Of a stretch of DNA of 64,000 nt, positions 12,230 to 25,299 are shown one piece after another. Positions within the stretch are counted from its first letter, which is position 1. The number at the start of each line of letters is the position of its first letter. The DNA is from Larix kaempferi (lineage: Eukaryota > Streptophyta > Pinopsida > Pinales > Pinaceae), in assembly GCA_027924585.1 (NCBI GenBank), contig BSBM01001933.1:1-64000 (forward strand), given 5' to 3'. The notes below the pieces were generated by a model. It was not told where the DNA came from. It saw only the letters and a program-made list of their open reading frames with translations, and made no database searches. The position numbers and the translations under genes are program-made.

Positions 12230-13006
12230 GGATTTTACATAAGATATACATTTCATTTCCATATACACTGTACTGATGGTAGCACTATCTGTTTCGGGTC
12301 TAGCCAACACAACCTAGGAAACTCAGCATCGAGACACAATACAACAAGGGAAGCTCATCCAACACAGAGGCTAAAGCAGGGGAAGGGCCTCCATGCCACT
12401 AGTCAAGTAGTGAGTCAGGGTAATAACAACAACGGGAAGGTAATGGATGGGTGGAGAAAGTGAATAATGAGACCAACACTAGCAGGCCAAAGGATGGTGC
12501 GAATGATCACCTCTATTCTCCCTAAGGAGGGTAAAACCGATGAGTATAAGTCAAGAACTTCTAAGTATGAGCAGGGAAATATACATATATATATAATACA
12601 ACCAAGGTCCAAATATCTATATGATCGCCAGATCATGATACTAAATGCTAAGACATGCCACAAGAATGAGTATAAAATCAAAATAACCATAACACAAGAT
12701 AATACTTGTTGGGTCATATACCTGTGCATAATAAATCTGAACCATCATCTGTCCTCTGAGAACCTGCTGCTGCAACTCTGGGCAATACCAACTGCCCTAT
12801 AAATGGCTAAATGGCTACATCAGTCATCAAATCTGAGTTTCCTAAGAATCAGTCATGGCATAGGAATATAATACTGTCCATACTCATAATAGTGATCCGA
12901 TCATAGATGCTCATCTTAGCATCTCAATGTAAGGGAACTGGCTGAAAAATATACTGGAATATGGAATAAAACATATGGTAGCCCAACTACTATATATGTG
13001 ATAACA

Positions 13007-13300
13007 TCTGGCTCCAGCTCGAACAAGTGCTTTGCTGAAAAGAGCGCTTGAGAACCTCAGAATCTCTGGTCACCATCACTCTGCTACTCGTATCCTCGAT
13101 CTAGCACTCTAGCTCTGCAACAGCTACCCAAAATAACACCTGTTATCTACAAAATGTCCAGATCTATACCGAACTCACAGACCGGTCGTGAGAACAATGC
13201 ATGTATATACATAAATCTCAAAATAAAAACTGTATTGAAACTGAAATGCAGAAAGTAAAAACTAATCTACTAACATAACTTTGAAAAAGTTTTATTTTAT
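13007..13300 (-). mobile_element. Internal-region remnant next to LTR A
   Basis: Starts tctggctccagct and includes gcttgagaacctcagaatctc. It matches the sequence right after LTR F (50957 onward: tcaggctccagctggg, gcttgagaaccacagaatctc). On the minus strand this is the 3' end of the internal region. The conserved GCTGGAGCC(A/T)GA directly upstream of the LTR start is the best polypurine-tract candidate, although it is an atypical one. Similarity fades by about 13300. Confidence 0.6.
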
Positions 13301-16123
13301 TGTGCAGGAAAAGAAAATTGCAAGCACTCAGGACTACCCTACGAGCTTCAAAGGCGAGCTTAAACAAAGACAAAGGTGCCAGACTCAATGGCTAAAAAGG
13401 CTAAACTGCTGCTCAAGTGAGCTTATTCAGATTCTACCTACTCTAATCTACCAGGAAAGCAAGAAGTACTAAGTAAAATCATAAATCCAGTGGAACCACT
13501 TGCTTAACAGATCAATTGATCTTTCTTTACAGTTAATAATACAACAAGTCAAAGATGGTTTAGAAGTAACTTGAATGAAAAGTGATTCCATTCTAATTTG
13601 TTGTTTGATATTCAAAGAAAGATATAGATAATGGGAAATGAAATCATGCAAGGGTTGAGAATTAATTTTGCAAACTTCATCCATCAATATACCGATAGGA
13701 TCATAGAGATAAGGCAAGTTCAAAATTGATGGAAGAATTTATCAGTTTCATTCTTAGTGTAGTTTATCATATGTCGTTAAGATTAATATTAGATTAGACT
13801 TAGTAATTTCATTCTCCAAAGTATCCTAAATTTCAATAGTTTCTTTGTTAAGCATAGGATCATTCATATAGTTAATGAAGATGTTCATGAAATAGGGTTT
13901 GGTTCAGAAATAAATATCTTTATCAAGTTTTCTACTTGCTTCTATATAAAATATCTTTATCAAGTTTTCTACTTGCTTCCAAATCAAATTCAGTTTCAGT
14001 AAATATCTTTATTAAGTTTTCTACTTGCTTCTAGATTTCATCAATTCCAATTCATTTGCTTATGGATAGAAGATAGGTCATAATGTTTAAAGTTAATAGT
14101 AGTTGGACAATCTTTAGTTTGCATTTATTTGTAGAAGTTAAACTAGATTTGCTTCCATTTTGTTTCCTTGTTACATTTGAAAATCACTTTGATACATTCG
14201 CTCCCATCCCTATTACATTTGATACACTTCCTCAGAATCCCCAAGGAGAATGGAATTAGGTAGTTTAGTGTAGTCTTGAAATATTAATTGAATGCATTAA
14301 TAGTTGTTGAATTCACTTAGTCGTTTGTCATTTTCCTTTAAGTTCTTTGTTTCATAGTTAGTTGTCAATTGAATTATCTGATACATAGGTTTCCGAATTC
14401 ATTTACAGTTGTTTTTAATTCCTAGATTAGAGTTCTATCCGTAGTTTCCAACTTCATCAAAGTAGTTTTGTTTTTTATTTAGTCTTGCTTCCTAGAATAA
14501 CATTGTTGTTTTTATCTTTCCAGTTATTATCCATAGAGTAGAGTAGTATAGCTTGATACTATTCTGATCTGTTGGTTTAGTTAGGTTTAATTAGTTCGTT
14601 TGTTGTATTTTTGAAGTTTGACTCGGTTTTTCATTTTGAAAGATCTTTCGATCTTTTTTTTATTAAACATTTCTAAGGTCTGCCGAGCCGAAACTTTAGA
14701 CCCCAGTCTACCTCAGCATACACTGTGCCACAACTCTAAGATTACCAACCCTGGTCAATAATTACATATTTTGGTGATTCTTTAAGACAATAATTACACC
14801 TCAATAGGCCTAATTAGGAGTGTGGATAAAGGTCATCAACTTGCTCTAAATGACTAGCTTGATCTTGGGACTTCAGGGATTTAGGCACTGAGGTTACATA
14901 GGTCTCATGATGGTGAGATTTTGGATGTAACAACTGCCCAATGCATGATGGTGTGCTCGCTCATCTAGTCTCAGTCCTCAATGGTGCCCAAAGGTCTTGT
15001 CCCGACTATGCTTGGCTACATACCTTCATTGGATCTATCAACGTTATTGTCCTAGCATGGTTGACACACCGCATATCACATTGCCAATTGCGCCATCCTC
15101 CGGCGCGCCTGCTAAGCAGTGCCTTGTCGGTGTGTCTTCCCTATTCCACTCGACATCATCCTTGGTCCTCCTAGCAAGCCTACTCACTAGTACACTATCA
15201 TGTACGTCTCATGGTCAACAACCATGAGTCGGTAGCCAAGGATACCGAAATCATATGGACTTGTCATGAATCCTTAAGTAATGCATCCTAGTGAATCTTA
15301 TATTATTCACTTTTGGAATCCCTGAAGATGGGGACTGCTTATATTTATTTCCACAACACGTGGCACCCAAATTTCTCCCAACCACTCCATTATCATTATC
15401 ATTCAAAAATGAAGAAAGTGGTTATTACCTCCTTTTATCAACTCATTTTCTATAGACCCAAATGCATTGGCCAAAGATAAAGAAATGAAAAGTCCCCCTC
15501 ACCAACTAGTAGTATCAACCAAAATGTTAACAAACCTTTGTTTTTGTAAAAATTGTAACTGGAAACCATTTTTGTCTCTTGTGCAAGAGTGAGACCCGAA
15601 ACAATAACAATTAATATTTGGTCAACAAAATCCTAAACAAAATATAGTCAACTGACTACTAGAAATTAGGATTTACAAGCAAATACCTCCATCGTCACTA
15701 GCATAAAACATGAAATCACTGCACATGAAGTGATATGAATATATTGTGAACTTTCAAGGCTTGAGCTCGAATATTTTCATTTATTGTTTCGAATGTTCAG
15801 AATAGAGAAACAAAATTTGATAATAAATAGAATGGGCATTCTTTTGGAAGTGAGGCCATTCAAACCAACATGGAAGGCAAAAAACAATCTCATTTTCCTT
15901 GCTCCTAGTACATAAGAAAAAATGGAGATATCTTTAGGCCCTGGAAAAAAAATCCGTGATTAAATGTAATGGTGGATTAACAAAATAACTAGTTTATACT
16001 TTGATGTTTCATCATCTTTTCAAACTGGGTGAAGAGACAAAAATCGGGCATTTGTGATGGAAAAGATCTCACTGTTAGTCATAATTTTTGTTAACATAAG
16101 ACACACAACAAGAAGTCAAGAAA
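13301..16123. other. Unassigned stretch
   Basis: Up to about 14,680 the sequence is T-rich with many ttag and tagtt words, similar in texture to the LTR at 60,207-62,781 but not alignable by eye. 14,900-15,250 is more GC-balanced, with overlapping open frames of about 77 codons and no recognisable product. Nothing is assigned. Confidence 0.4.
13908..14033. repeat. Three-copy short repeat
   Basis: The block aatatctttatcaagttttc plus tacttgcttc occurs three times, starting near 13914, 13949 and 14001, with diverged spacers. Confidence 0.75.
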
Positions 16124-16291
16124 TTAGTTCACTTGGTGGATGAAATGGTTGGGTTTATTAATGTATTAAATTGAACTTTCCTGAATTTCTTACACAACAA
16201 CAAGCAATTAGTTCACGTGGTGGATGAAATGGTTGGGTTTATTAATGTATTAGGTTGAACTTTCCTGAATTTCTTACACAACAACAAGGTC
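16124..16291. repeat. Tandem duplication, 84-bp period
   Basis: A block from ttagttcac(t/g)tggtgg through gaatttcttacacaacaacaag occurs at 16124 and again at 16208. Only about three base differences are visible, so this is a recent duplication. Confidence 0.85.
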
Positions 16292-16772
16292 TCAAAATGA
16301 TTTTAAATCTACTAAAATCCATTTGTCAAACTATTGTTTAAAAGAACATGTGAGTATCCTGTGAAAACAATGAACCGTTGAAGGCTATCAATAATTGAAA
16401 AGCATTTGACCAAACCAAACAAGTCTTCCACCTATGTGAATAAAGATCAGAGATAGGGTAATAAATCTTGTTCTTACTATAAGAATGCATCCAAATTGTT
16501 GGTTTTGATACTGCCTCACTTGCTATCCATTAATGATTGTAAATGCACCCTACAGTTATGCCCTGTATACAAGCAATTATGACCAAATATGGAACAACCC
16601 ACCCACATATGCATACTCTGTGTTAGCACATGCGTAAATTTTTGTAAAAAAATTATAGTTTGGCCATAATTCGTTTTTACAGGGAATTTGTTTGTACAAG
16701 GTGATTTTGCTCAGGATTAAGTGCGTTGCTCTTCAAAGGTCAAAATTCCCAAAAATGGATTTTGAGCAAAAG

Positions 16773-16997
16773 CTATGGATTTGTGCAAATAAAAAAATTA
16801 GGTTTTCTTAGCCAAATTTGGCTCTCGAAGTTTATTTGCCGTTCATTGATAAATTTATATTATTTTTAATAAAAATATGGATTCGTGCAAATAAAAAAAT
16901 AAGGAAAAATAAGGTTTTCTTAGCCAAATTTGGCTCTCGAAGTTTATTTGCTTGCAGTTCATTGATAAATTGATATTATTTTTAATAAAAATTTCGG
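16773..16997. repeat. Tandem duplication, 112-bp period
   Basis: The block tatggatt(t/c)gtgcaaataa through ggttttcttagccaaattt and attatttttaataaaaat is present twice, with ggttttctta at 16801 and 16913. The second copy has small insertions (ggaaaaataa and cttgca). Confidence 0.85.
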
Positions 16998-19823
16998 GCA
17001 TTAAGCCCAATTTCCAAGTCCACAAGTCAAACACCAAATCAGCACTCAACATCAAGACCAAGCGCCACGACAAGGAGGGAGCCCGCATGGAGCAAATACT
17101 TCTCACTAAGCGTTGATGGAAGGTGTGAGTGTTTGTGTATATGAAGTGCTTTGATGTCAAATACTCTGTGCATATGGGATATATCCCACAGAGCAATAAA
17201 AATGGAGCACCCAATAAATGTTCAAACCCTCCTGCAACCAGTTGTTGAGATCTCGAGCACCTAAGTGTCATTGCTAAATGCCTATGCCCAAGTGTTCAAA
17301 TACCAACTGTCAGCGCTATTTTCTAAATGTCACGTTAAAGTGCTAAAAATAATTTGGGCTCATCAAAACCATAATGAGCCATCAAGTGTTTGAATACATA
17401 GCGACAAATTCCAGATGTTATGAATTTGAATTCATTGGTGGTATAAAACAAAGTCACATGCAGCAAAACTTGCGGCTTGGTTTTGATGATGTAGAAAGCC
17501 GTGATGGTTATGATTCTTTCATGGATATGTTTACCAAAATACGTCATTAATGCTTTGCTAAGAATGGATGCTGCAGATATATACTATCTTGCTGAAGCAA
17601 GATGTAGCCCAAAGTCATTTTCCCTTCAAATTCAATTAGCAAGTCATAAATATAGAGTGCCAGTTGCAGGCTAGAATTCACTTCCCTTCTGCGATATTTT
17701 CGTTTTAAAGAGTATCGCCATTTGCACAAATACCATTTAATTTCACACAAGAAGGATGCTTTTATTTGCGCACAATGATTATGATCTCCAACGGTTGCAG
17801 AACTTACATATATGAAAGAATTCAGAGAATTTTTATTTTTATTTTTGCTGTTGGTTGCATTGCTAAAAGGCGCAATTAATGTATCAATAAAAGAACTATA
17901 TTTGGTCATATTGCCTCTTGTACAGTGATACCTATCCCAATTCGAAAGGTTGAAGCAAATTCCAAAGCTACGCATATATTTTAATGAGGAATTGAGCAAC
18001 TTAAGAATGAATCTAATATGGTGCTTGGCACAGGGTATCCAACTCGACAACGTTTGAAAGTAATTGATTAACAAATAAAACCTCTTCAAATCTTTCCATA
18101 TTTCCAGGAGAAGAAGATCATCAAAAAATGGTAGTTGATTTTGAGAGATTCAATGAGCATTCCAAAACAAACCTCGATCCTTATCTCCAAAGAAAAAGCA
18201 AGATCAACCTAGATTTCAATATCATAAATGACAAAGAATTTCTAGGATGAAATATCAAGGATACAGTTGGCAAAAGATTTCCCAAGAGACATATTAGGCT
18301 ATAAGATCAGTCAACACCTGGAAGATTGCAAGGTATCGATTCCAGATATTTAGGCAACAAACAATCAACTAAAGGGCATTTTTCGAGTATTTAAAGACAC
18401 ATGGAAGAGGAGCTTTCCTATTCCAAGGAGATTCGACTCCAGCAACTCCAGCAACTCGAGAGATTTGGCAACTTTTTACAGTTTTCTTGCAACCTACTTT
18501 TATTTTTAAATGTTATTTTTTTGTGAATTTCCCAGTGGAAAAGGAGATGGCTAATTGTAAGAGTAGAAATTTGAAGTCTTTATGGGACAAAATTGCAAAA
18601 TATCCAAATCAAATAAAATATCGAGCCAAAAGAATTTATCCAGAAACAAAGGTTTGAAGGACAGAGGTGGAAGTTTATTTTCAAACTAGAGGTCATCTAG
18701 ATCATTAGTCAAAGTTTTGAAGCACTAGAAAGCAAATTTCCAAGAATACCTTCAGGGTCACAAGGCAGAGACTACCATATGGTAATCATATACATATCTT
18801 CAAGTAGCAAAAGAGGTAGTAGATTCACAGGTGGCAGAGTATGCAGAGCATTCCTAAGGTTTCAGGAAGCAGTGACAAATGACAACTGGATACACAACAA
18901 TACTTCGATAAGCTAAGGGAATCTTTGGTCAAGTGATGGATCCTGAAAATTAGGGAGTAGTTGTACACATGTCTTTTCCTTGTATTCCACTTCCTGGAAA
19001 GTAGATGATAGGTTACATGTGCCATTTTTCTTGAAACATCTACTATTTTGAGAAAAGATCTAGAAGGCTCGAAATTTTGGGGCTAGAGATTGAGGATACT
19101 CTATATATTACATGTAAAGAACTAAAAAGGGTTCGACAGGGGAGAAAGAAAGCTATTGTACTGTGTGACGAAAGACTCTGAAATTTCTTTGAAGTTAATG
19201 TAGAAGTTATCTCTCTCATGAGTTTGAGATTCATCATAGTGTTGTCTTAAGTATGTGTTTCATGTGTTTAATTTCCATTACTGTGTTTATCTGCTAGCAT
19301 TTATCTGAGAGTAAGTGAAAGGAATTCATTCTTGTTGATGCTCCTTTCACCTTGTAAATGCTTCTAATGTGTTAATGGTTTCTAGTACAGAATTCATCTC
19401 CATTTTATGCTCTGTTTTAGTAGTCAATCTTATATGTTATTCCTTTTAAAGTTGCACAAGCGATTCCTCCATTGATAGATTCCTGTAGTGTAGTGGGCTA
19501 TTCTCTCTATTCCAACTATCATTTTACTACTCTTATTTGTTGAGCACAACACCTACTTTTGCCTCAGATTTCAAGAAGAAACCAACCAGCCATTGACTGT
19601 AAAGAATTGATTTTCAGGCCTTGACTCCATTGCCCAATGGTATCTTTCTCTTGCTTGTCCAACCACATCATTTAAATTCTACAAACCGTTACCATTATTT
19701 TACAAATCTGGCCACTAGGTTTATTGTCAAGTTGTTATCGTAGTGACATTGGGTATTAAACTTGTAAAGAGAGCCCTCTTTGACTGAAAGAAGCCAGCTT
19801 CCAGTCTAAAGATTGGTTTTGTG
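16998..19823. other. Unassigned intergenic stretch
   Basis: No gene or element boundary is recognised. A minus-strand frame of 180 codons at 17547-18089 has no family resemblance and no neighbours, so it is not called. Confidence 0.45.
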
Positions 19824-21765
19824 GTTACTGTTATCACACAACTTGTAGTTGCCCCTAGTGGTATCCCATCCGGGACGGTAGAGTAGATGGGCAACTAAAG
19901 AGGTGACCCAAGAGATGCCAGGGTTCCCAATGCAAGGTGGGAGTCACGTCAACCGAGGCACTCTTCGCTTTAGGTCAGGGTGAAACAAGACCTAGGGGAA
20001 GACCCTACAACCAATCACAGATGATTGGACCCAAACAAAGGTTCCTAAGGATAAGTAAATGATGAGTTACGAAAACCAATGCAAGGTTGAGTGGACCTAG
20101 AAGTTAAAGTATGGTTGAAGGTGGTTTGAGAGATGGCTAGTGTTTCAACCAATGTATGATTTAGGCCACATGATTAGGTATAATGACAAGGTATAGTACC
20201 ATGTGCTACACAAGTGGGTCCTACTTTCTTGAGATATGTGAAATGGCTTAAAGTGGACCCACAAGGTGAAGTTAAGGGATGCAATTTGCACTAGAGGATA
20301 TGTAATGAGTAGATCTATGGATCTAAGTTGAATTTAGGAGTACCCATGCACCGGATCTAAGGTTTGACACAATTCCCAAGAAGTGCGACTTGCTTTGAGG
20401 AGGACTAGTGCCTTGTTGGATGGGCTAATGGAGTCAAAAGGTATGTCAAAGTGTAGATCGGGATACCTAGAGGTCAAGTCAAGTGGACTAATTGAGATAG
20501 AATGGTTGGATCTAGCTAGATCTAGGATTTCATGATCCTAAGTGGACCACAATCCCTTAAAACAAGGAATGCTACCCCCAAGGAAGATCGTCACAAAATG
20601 ATACTCTAGACCTAGGTTTCAAGGTATGGCCGTTCCAATTCCACAAAAATCTCAACCACCCACTTCCTCAAAGTGGACAAACTCACTCACCCAAGGGAGT
20701 GCGACCTTGCTCAAGGATGGATAAAAGATGGATAATGTGGACCAAATCAAGTCCAATGGCCACCAAACTGTAGATCCAAGTAGCTTATGCACCGATCTAT
20801 GTGGATCTAGAAAATCAAGTCAATCCAAGGGTTAGATCTTATTAGATCTGAGTTTTAAGATGCCAAGTAGTTCAAAAGGGGGTTTTAATCCCTTAAAATG
20901 TGGAATGATGCCCACAAGGTAGAAATCACCAAAGTAAAAGTCTAGGGATAGGTTATCAAGTGTGTAGATTACAAATCAAGCGGGATCTCACCTACCCATG
21001 TGCTAGATCTAACCCAAGAAGCCTCTCCAAGGAAGTGCGATTTGGTTCAAGAGGGCTATATTGCCTTGAAAAGTGTGTCAATTTTAACCCAATCACCACC
21101 AAACTATAGATCCAACTAGGGGTGGATGCTATAGAGGTGGGTTCTTAAGATCTTTTCAAAAGCAAGGCTAGATCTAAGTAGATCTAAGAAATACCAAAAT
21201 TGGGGTTTTAATTAATTAGGGTTTGTGACCAATGAAGATAGAATGGATGAAAGAGGCATATACCTTGTAGATCTTACCTCAATTGCTTGTGGCCACCTTG
21301 CAAATTGATAGCATTCTCCTATGTGTATATTCAAGAGTGAGATCCAAGAGCTCCAACCAAAACGTCCTCCTCCAAGATAGCCAAATCGTCCTCCTCCTAC
21401 AAGACAAGATCAAAGAAACAAGTCAAGTAAGATGATTATGAAAATGATAGAAATATGTAATAGAAAGCATCAACTAGGTCACAAAGATACAATAATGATA
21501 CTCCCTGTCACAAGATCAACCCAAGAGAGAATATGTGGATCCATCCAACAATAACCCTCAAGAAATCGCCTTCCTCTCCATCAATTCGACTTTCCTGCAA
21601 GAAAACTAGTAGAAGCACCAAAATCCACAATGATACATAGAAGAGATACTGTATACTCAATATGCAAGAGAATCCACAAGACAAGAGAGATATGCTCCAC
21701 AAAGAAGTGTTCTATTCCAATATTCCAGTGCTCCAAAGGTGAGCTATACAATAGGGGGTCTCCTC

Positions 21766-21775
21766 CTTATATAGG
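21766..21775 (-). promoter_or_regulatory. TATA box of LTR B
   Basis: On the minus strand this reads CCTATATAAG, followed by GGAGGAGACCCC. The same block is at 45401-45410 in copy C. It is the probable LTR promoter core. Confidence 0.5.
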
Positions 21776-22764
21776 ATAATAAAGAACAAAACCCTATACC
21801 ACTTCACAATACTACATCAAATGAGTGGTTGAGATTAAAAGATCTCATCATACAATCAATGGCTAAGATGAACCATAACAATATATCACATGGATCACCC
21901 AATACAATGATGACGTCATAGTATAACATAATCATGGAGGGTGACGTCATCCACTAGAAGGGGTAAAAGTACCAAAAATCCACATCATGATGACTAGGAC
22001 ATGACATAATAAGCACATGGTGGGGCTAGGAGGCATCAATCCTTACTAGCTCATCCCCAAGGCACAATAAAATAATAAAATATGTCCAAGATAATATAAA
22101 TGATCAAATCTGTCCTCAAAATTTGTGACAGACAAGCAGTAAAAGACCTCCTGTGATCGTTGTGGGCCTACCCACATGGTGAAAACTGGCTGGAAAATAG
22201 TGGGATCACCTTGGAAGACCTCTGTGAAAACCAAATGCCAAAACCTTGCCTCAATTGCCCAAATCGAATTCCTCAGTGACCACTTTATCCCATTTTTTAA
22301 CTGCCTCGGTAACTGTGAAAGTGCCAAAACTGCCTCCTAGGGCATCTGCGCTGTCCATCTGAGCCCACCAGGCTCTCCAGAAGGGTGGGTAAATGGTGAA
22401 AACAAGTGGCTGGACCACCCCCTCCTCATACAGCGCCCTAGGTGAAATGGCCTCCTATGGCCCCTGCTGCTCAGGCTGGGAAATCAGCCCCAAATCTGGT
22501 CAACAAGTGTAAAACTGCATCAATCACTGTCAGAAGTGCCCAGAACTGAAAGATAAGTGTCTCATTGGATCCAGAAGACCCAAATCCACTAGAAATGGGT
22601 ACTCATACACCATGGGTTTCCCTATTGGGCCAGCTGTAGGGTCCACCATATATGGATAATGCATAATCTGCTGATCTGAAGTAATAAATAAATCTGCTGA
22701 ACTGCATCAATCATCATCTGCATCATATGTCCATCATATGATATCATCATCAAGTATGTGGGAC

Positions 22765-24485
22765 TGTTGGCCTCCTATTTTGACTGTTCAGCACAATATT
22801 TTCTAGTTTAAGTCTCATGAAACCAAGTAATCATCAGCTTTATTTAGTGTTGTTTTATGAATGGTTATGCCTTTTGAAGAGCAACATTGCTAGGAGCTTT
22901 GGTAAGTGACTTTTTAATTGTTTATTTATTATTTTGCTTTGTTTTATGTATATAATGGAACCTTTAGTTTTCAAGGGTCAATTAATGAGTCTTTATTTCT
23001 TTTATGCAGGAGTCTTTTGGTTATTTGGCCCAACGCTTGTCCCGGCGCTTCAAAGAAGATCTATGTTGGCTGAACCAGAGATTTGGGGGATTTTATTGCT
23101 CAGGATAACATCTTGTTTGATTTCCAATCGCTTCCAGGATGCAGGTGCAGTTATCCAGTGTTGTTCTGAGGATGTCATTTGCTCAAAATGGCATTTCCGT
23201 CCTTGATCAGGACCCTTATTTCGGGCTCAATTTCTGAACAAACGGTTGGGAATTTTTCAAAACGGTTCGAAACCCACTTCACAAATGGCCCCATTTACCC
23301 CTAACCGCGGGCAGTTTTCAGAATTTCTGAACGAATGTGGAGAAATTCCTTCCGGAACAGACGTGGTTTTGCCAGATTTGGTGTTGGCCGTTTTCTGGGT
23401 AGTTGCTCGAATTTCTGAATTTTGGGATGGATGTTGTCCATCTGTTCATGTATAAATAATCTTGAGATGGAGATAGACAGGGCATAGATTAGATAGAAGA
23501 ATGGAATATAGATAGAATTTCCAGTGTTCATATTGTTCTTCTTATTTTCAATAAAATGATTAGAGCTGTTCGTTCATTTAATTTTTGTTATGATGAGTTT
23601 GCTGTAAGAGTGTTTTTAATATGTGTTGATAAGCCATGGTTTGTTGACAGAGAAGGCAGGGCCCCCTTTGATGGAAACAGAGCGATATACATTGCATTTA
23701 GCATAGATTCCATCTTCAGCTTTAAACGTTATCTCTAAGCAAGAATTCGATTTCAGTTACATTGGCAGCATTTTATTTCATTTACAGAAGCAGTATTCCA
23801 TTTACAGGAGTAGCATTTCATTCGATTTCAGTTACAGAAGTAGCATTTCATTCGATTGCAACAGAGGGTTTAGCATCAAGTTTAATGAACTATCTTTCCA
23901 GCCATTGATTTTGTCTTTCAGCTTTCAGTTGTCTCCTTGATCTCATAGAACAGAAGTAATATTCAGGAACGGTTTTGGATTGAACAGAGGTAGCATTCAA
24001 GAAGTTGTTTGGATATCCCATTAAATTAGAAAAGCTTCATTTGATTATGACAGAAGGTTTAGCATTTTCATATTCAAGTTCAGTCTTCTTGTTGATTTCA
24101 TAGTACAGAAGTAACATTCAGAGAAGTTTCATTTGATTGCCGTAGAATCATTTCATTACAAAATAGATTGCCAAATGATTGAGGAGTTATAAATAAGCAT
24201 TGCTTTCAACCATTAATGTTCAGCCATTGATTTACATGCATATGATCATTTTTAATTAGTGTAGAACAGTTTTATGAAATTGGTACAGAGTAGTGCAGAA
24301 CGAGTGCAGAACAGAGTAGAGTACAGTAGCTTCTTCCAACAAGTTTCTTTTAGCAGTTCAGAGATTAGTTTGACATTCTTTAAACTCCCTCTTCAACCCT
24401 GCATTTCCTGTGCTGGTTCCTCTAAGTCTACCTTCCCGGGTTGACAATTAGATGTTGATTTACATGTTATATATTTAGCTCAACA
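22765..24485 (+). repeat. 5' LTR of the non-autonomous element
   Basis: TGTTGGCCTCCTATTTTG to TTTAGCTCAACA. It contains a TATA box, a poly(A) signal and a U5-side tract rich in repeats of cagaagtagcatttcattcg (23780-23870). Differences from the 3' LTR are visible at about 23325-23328 (accgcg versus atcgtg), 23640 (t/c) and 24077 (t/g). Confidence 0.95.
23451..23555 (+). promoter_or_regulatory. LTR promoter TATA box and poly(A) signal
   Basis: TATAAATA at 23451-23458 and AATAAA at 23550-23555 fit a U3/R boundary and an R-region polyadenylation signal. The same pair is in the 3' LTR at 29652-29659 and 29751-29756. Element H has TATAAATA at 60863. Confidence 0.55.
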
Positions 24486-24488
24486 TTT

Positions 24489-24506
24489 TGGCGCCGTTGC
24501 CGGGGA
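24489..24506 (+). other. Primer-binding site, tRNA-Asp
   Basis: TGGCGCCGTTGCCGGGGA starts three bases after the LTR end. It is complementary over 18 bases to the 3' end of plant tRNA-Asp (…CCCCGGCAACGGCGCCA), the primer used by Athila-type elements. Confidence 0.9.
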
Positions 24507-24897
24507 GGTACTAAAAAGGATTGGAGAGTGGATGTAGGTGTGCTTTCATTTTTAGCCAGATCAGATTTGATTTTATTAGTGTGCAAGTGGTTTATTTCAG
24601 CAGTATTAGATTACATTTAGCAGCAAAGAAATTTCTATTTCAGTAGGTTTTATTCAACAGCAGCAGAGTCTTCCTTTCAGCAGTGTTAGATTTGATTCAG
24701 CAGTCGATTTCATCAGTATGAGAGGGTGTGTATTTGATTCAGTAGAAGCAGTTTTCCTTTTAGCAAGAGTGCATTTCATGTTATTTCAAGTTAGTGTGGG
24801 TTTCAGAATTATTATCAATTGGTGTGACTTTCAAAGTTTTTAGAAAAACCCCCTACAAGAAAAGAAAAAATCATAAAAAAAAATAAAAAATTGACTA

Positions 24898-25299
24898 ATG
24901 GATCCAAGAATGAATGAACGAAAGAAGAGATTGTTGCAGGAACTTTCGTGCATCTTGCAGGAACTTGAAGAGATCTCTGCAGCTCAAGAGATGGAGGAGG
25001 AATCAGTTGATTCAGTGGTTCTGATGGAACACCTTTGCCAACCTGCAGAGAACAATGAACAGTTAGACAATCCAGCTGAGAAAGAACATGGTATGCATAA
25101 TCATATTGACCATTGGTTTCAATCTATTTTACAGCCTTCATATAATCTTCTTCTTCATCAATTCTTGGACATCAAGCAACCGGTGTTGCTTGCTCAGCAT
25201 GCCTTGGTAATTATGCATCTATATATTCTATCAAAGGGCATGAATTTATTGATGATTCTGCTAAGACGGTGGCTACATTGGTTATTTGCCTATACTTAA
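24898..25299 (+). CDS. ORF1 of the non-autonomous element, unknown family
   Basis: An intact 133-residue ORF opens with ATG about 390 bases after the PBS, the usual gag position. Residues 1-45 are charged and helix-prone (MNERKKRLLQELS, LQELEEISAAQEMEEE). The C-terminal 65 residues hold the pattern HWFQSI...LL.QFL...HALVIM...MN...LLRRWLHWLFAYT. A related protein occurs in element H (63265-63810): both share a W-F-Q motif, HALV.M, MN and the exact ending WLHWxxAYT just before the stop. No CCHC zinc knuckle or other gag hallmark is visible, so calling it Gag would be unsupported. Conservation between two diverged elements suggests the protein is used, perhaps in packaging or RNA binding (inference). 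No known family was recognised. Confidence 0.7.
   Translation: MDPRMNERKKRLLQELSCILQELEEISAAQEMEEESVDSVVLMEHLCQPAENNEQLDNPAEKEHGMHNHIDHWFQSILQPSYNLLLHQFLDIKQPVLLAQHALVIMHLYILSKGMNLLMILLRRWLHWLFAYT

Larger units (their letters stand above)
9075..13006 (-). mobile_element. Giant LTR copy A (Ty3/gypsy group)
   Basis: Begins TGTTATCACCAATCTTGTAG and ends TATATGTGATAACA, the termini shared with copies B-F. The sense strand is minus, inferred from copy F. At about 3.93 kb it is shorter than B and C, with the difference mostly in the left third. The five bases before it (aggtg) do not match those after it (tctgg), and its right side continues into internal sequence shared with copy F. It is therefore a 3' LTR of a truncated minus-strand element, not a solo LTR. 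It is inserted in the Copia leader at 9075. Confidence 0.85.

Noticed and set aside
9075-13006. TGTTATCAC...GTGATAACA termini read as a DNA transposon with terminal inverted repeats
   Set aside because: Five-base target duplications, TG/CA ends and the direct link of copy F to a Ty3/gypsy integrase show these are LTRs.
17547-18089. 180-codon minus-strand frame
   Set aside because: No family resemblance, no splice or promoter context and low-complexity stretches; likely chance in AT-rich DNA.
23263-23274. GGTTCGAAACC, similar to a pol III B-box, as a tRNA or SINE
   Set aside because: No A-box, cloverleaf or poly-T terminator is present, and the word lies inside the LTR U3 of the nested element and is duplicated with it.
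22934-23455. Repeated ORFs of 90 and 69 codons, found again at 29135-29656
   Set aside because: They are identical only because they lie in the two LTRs of one young element.
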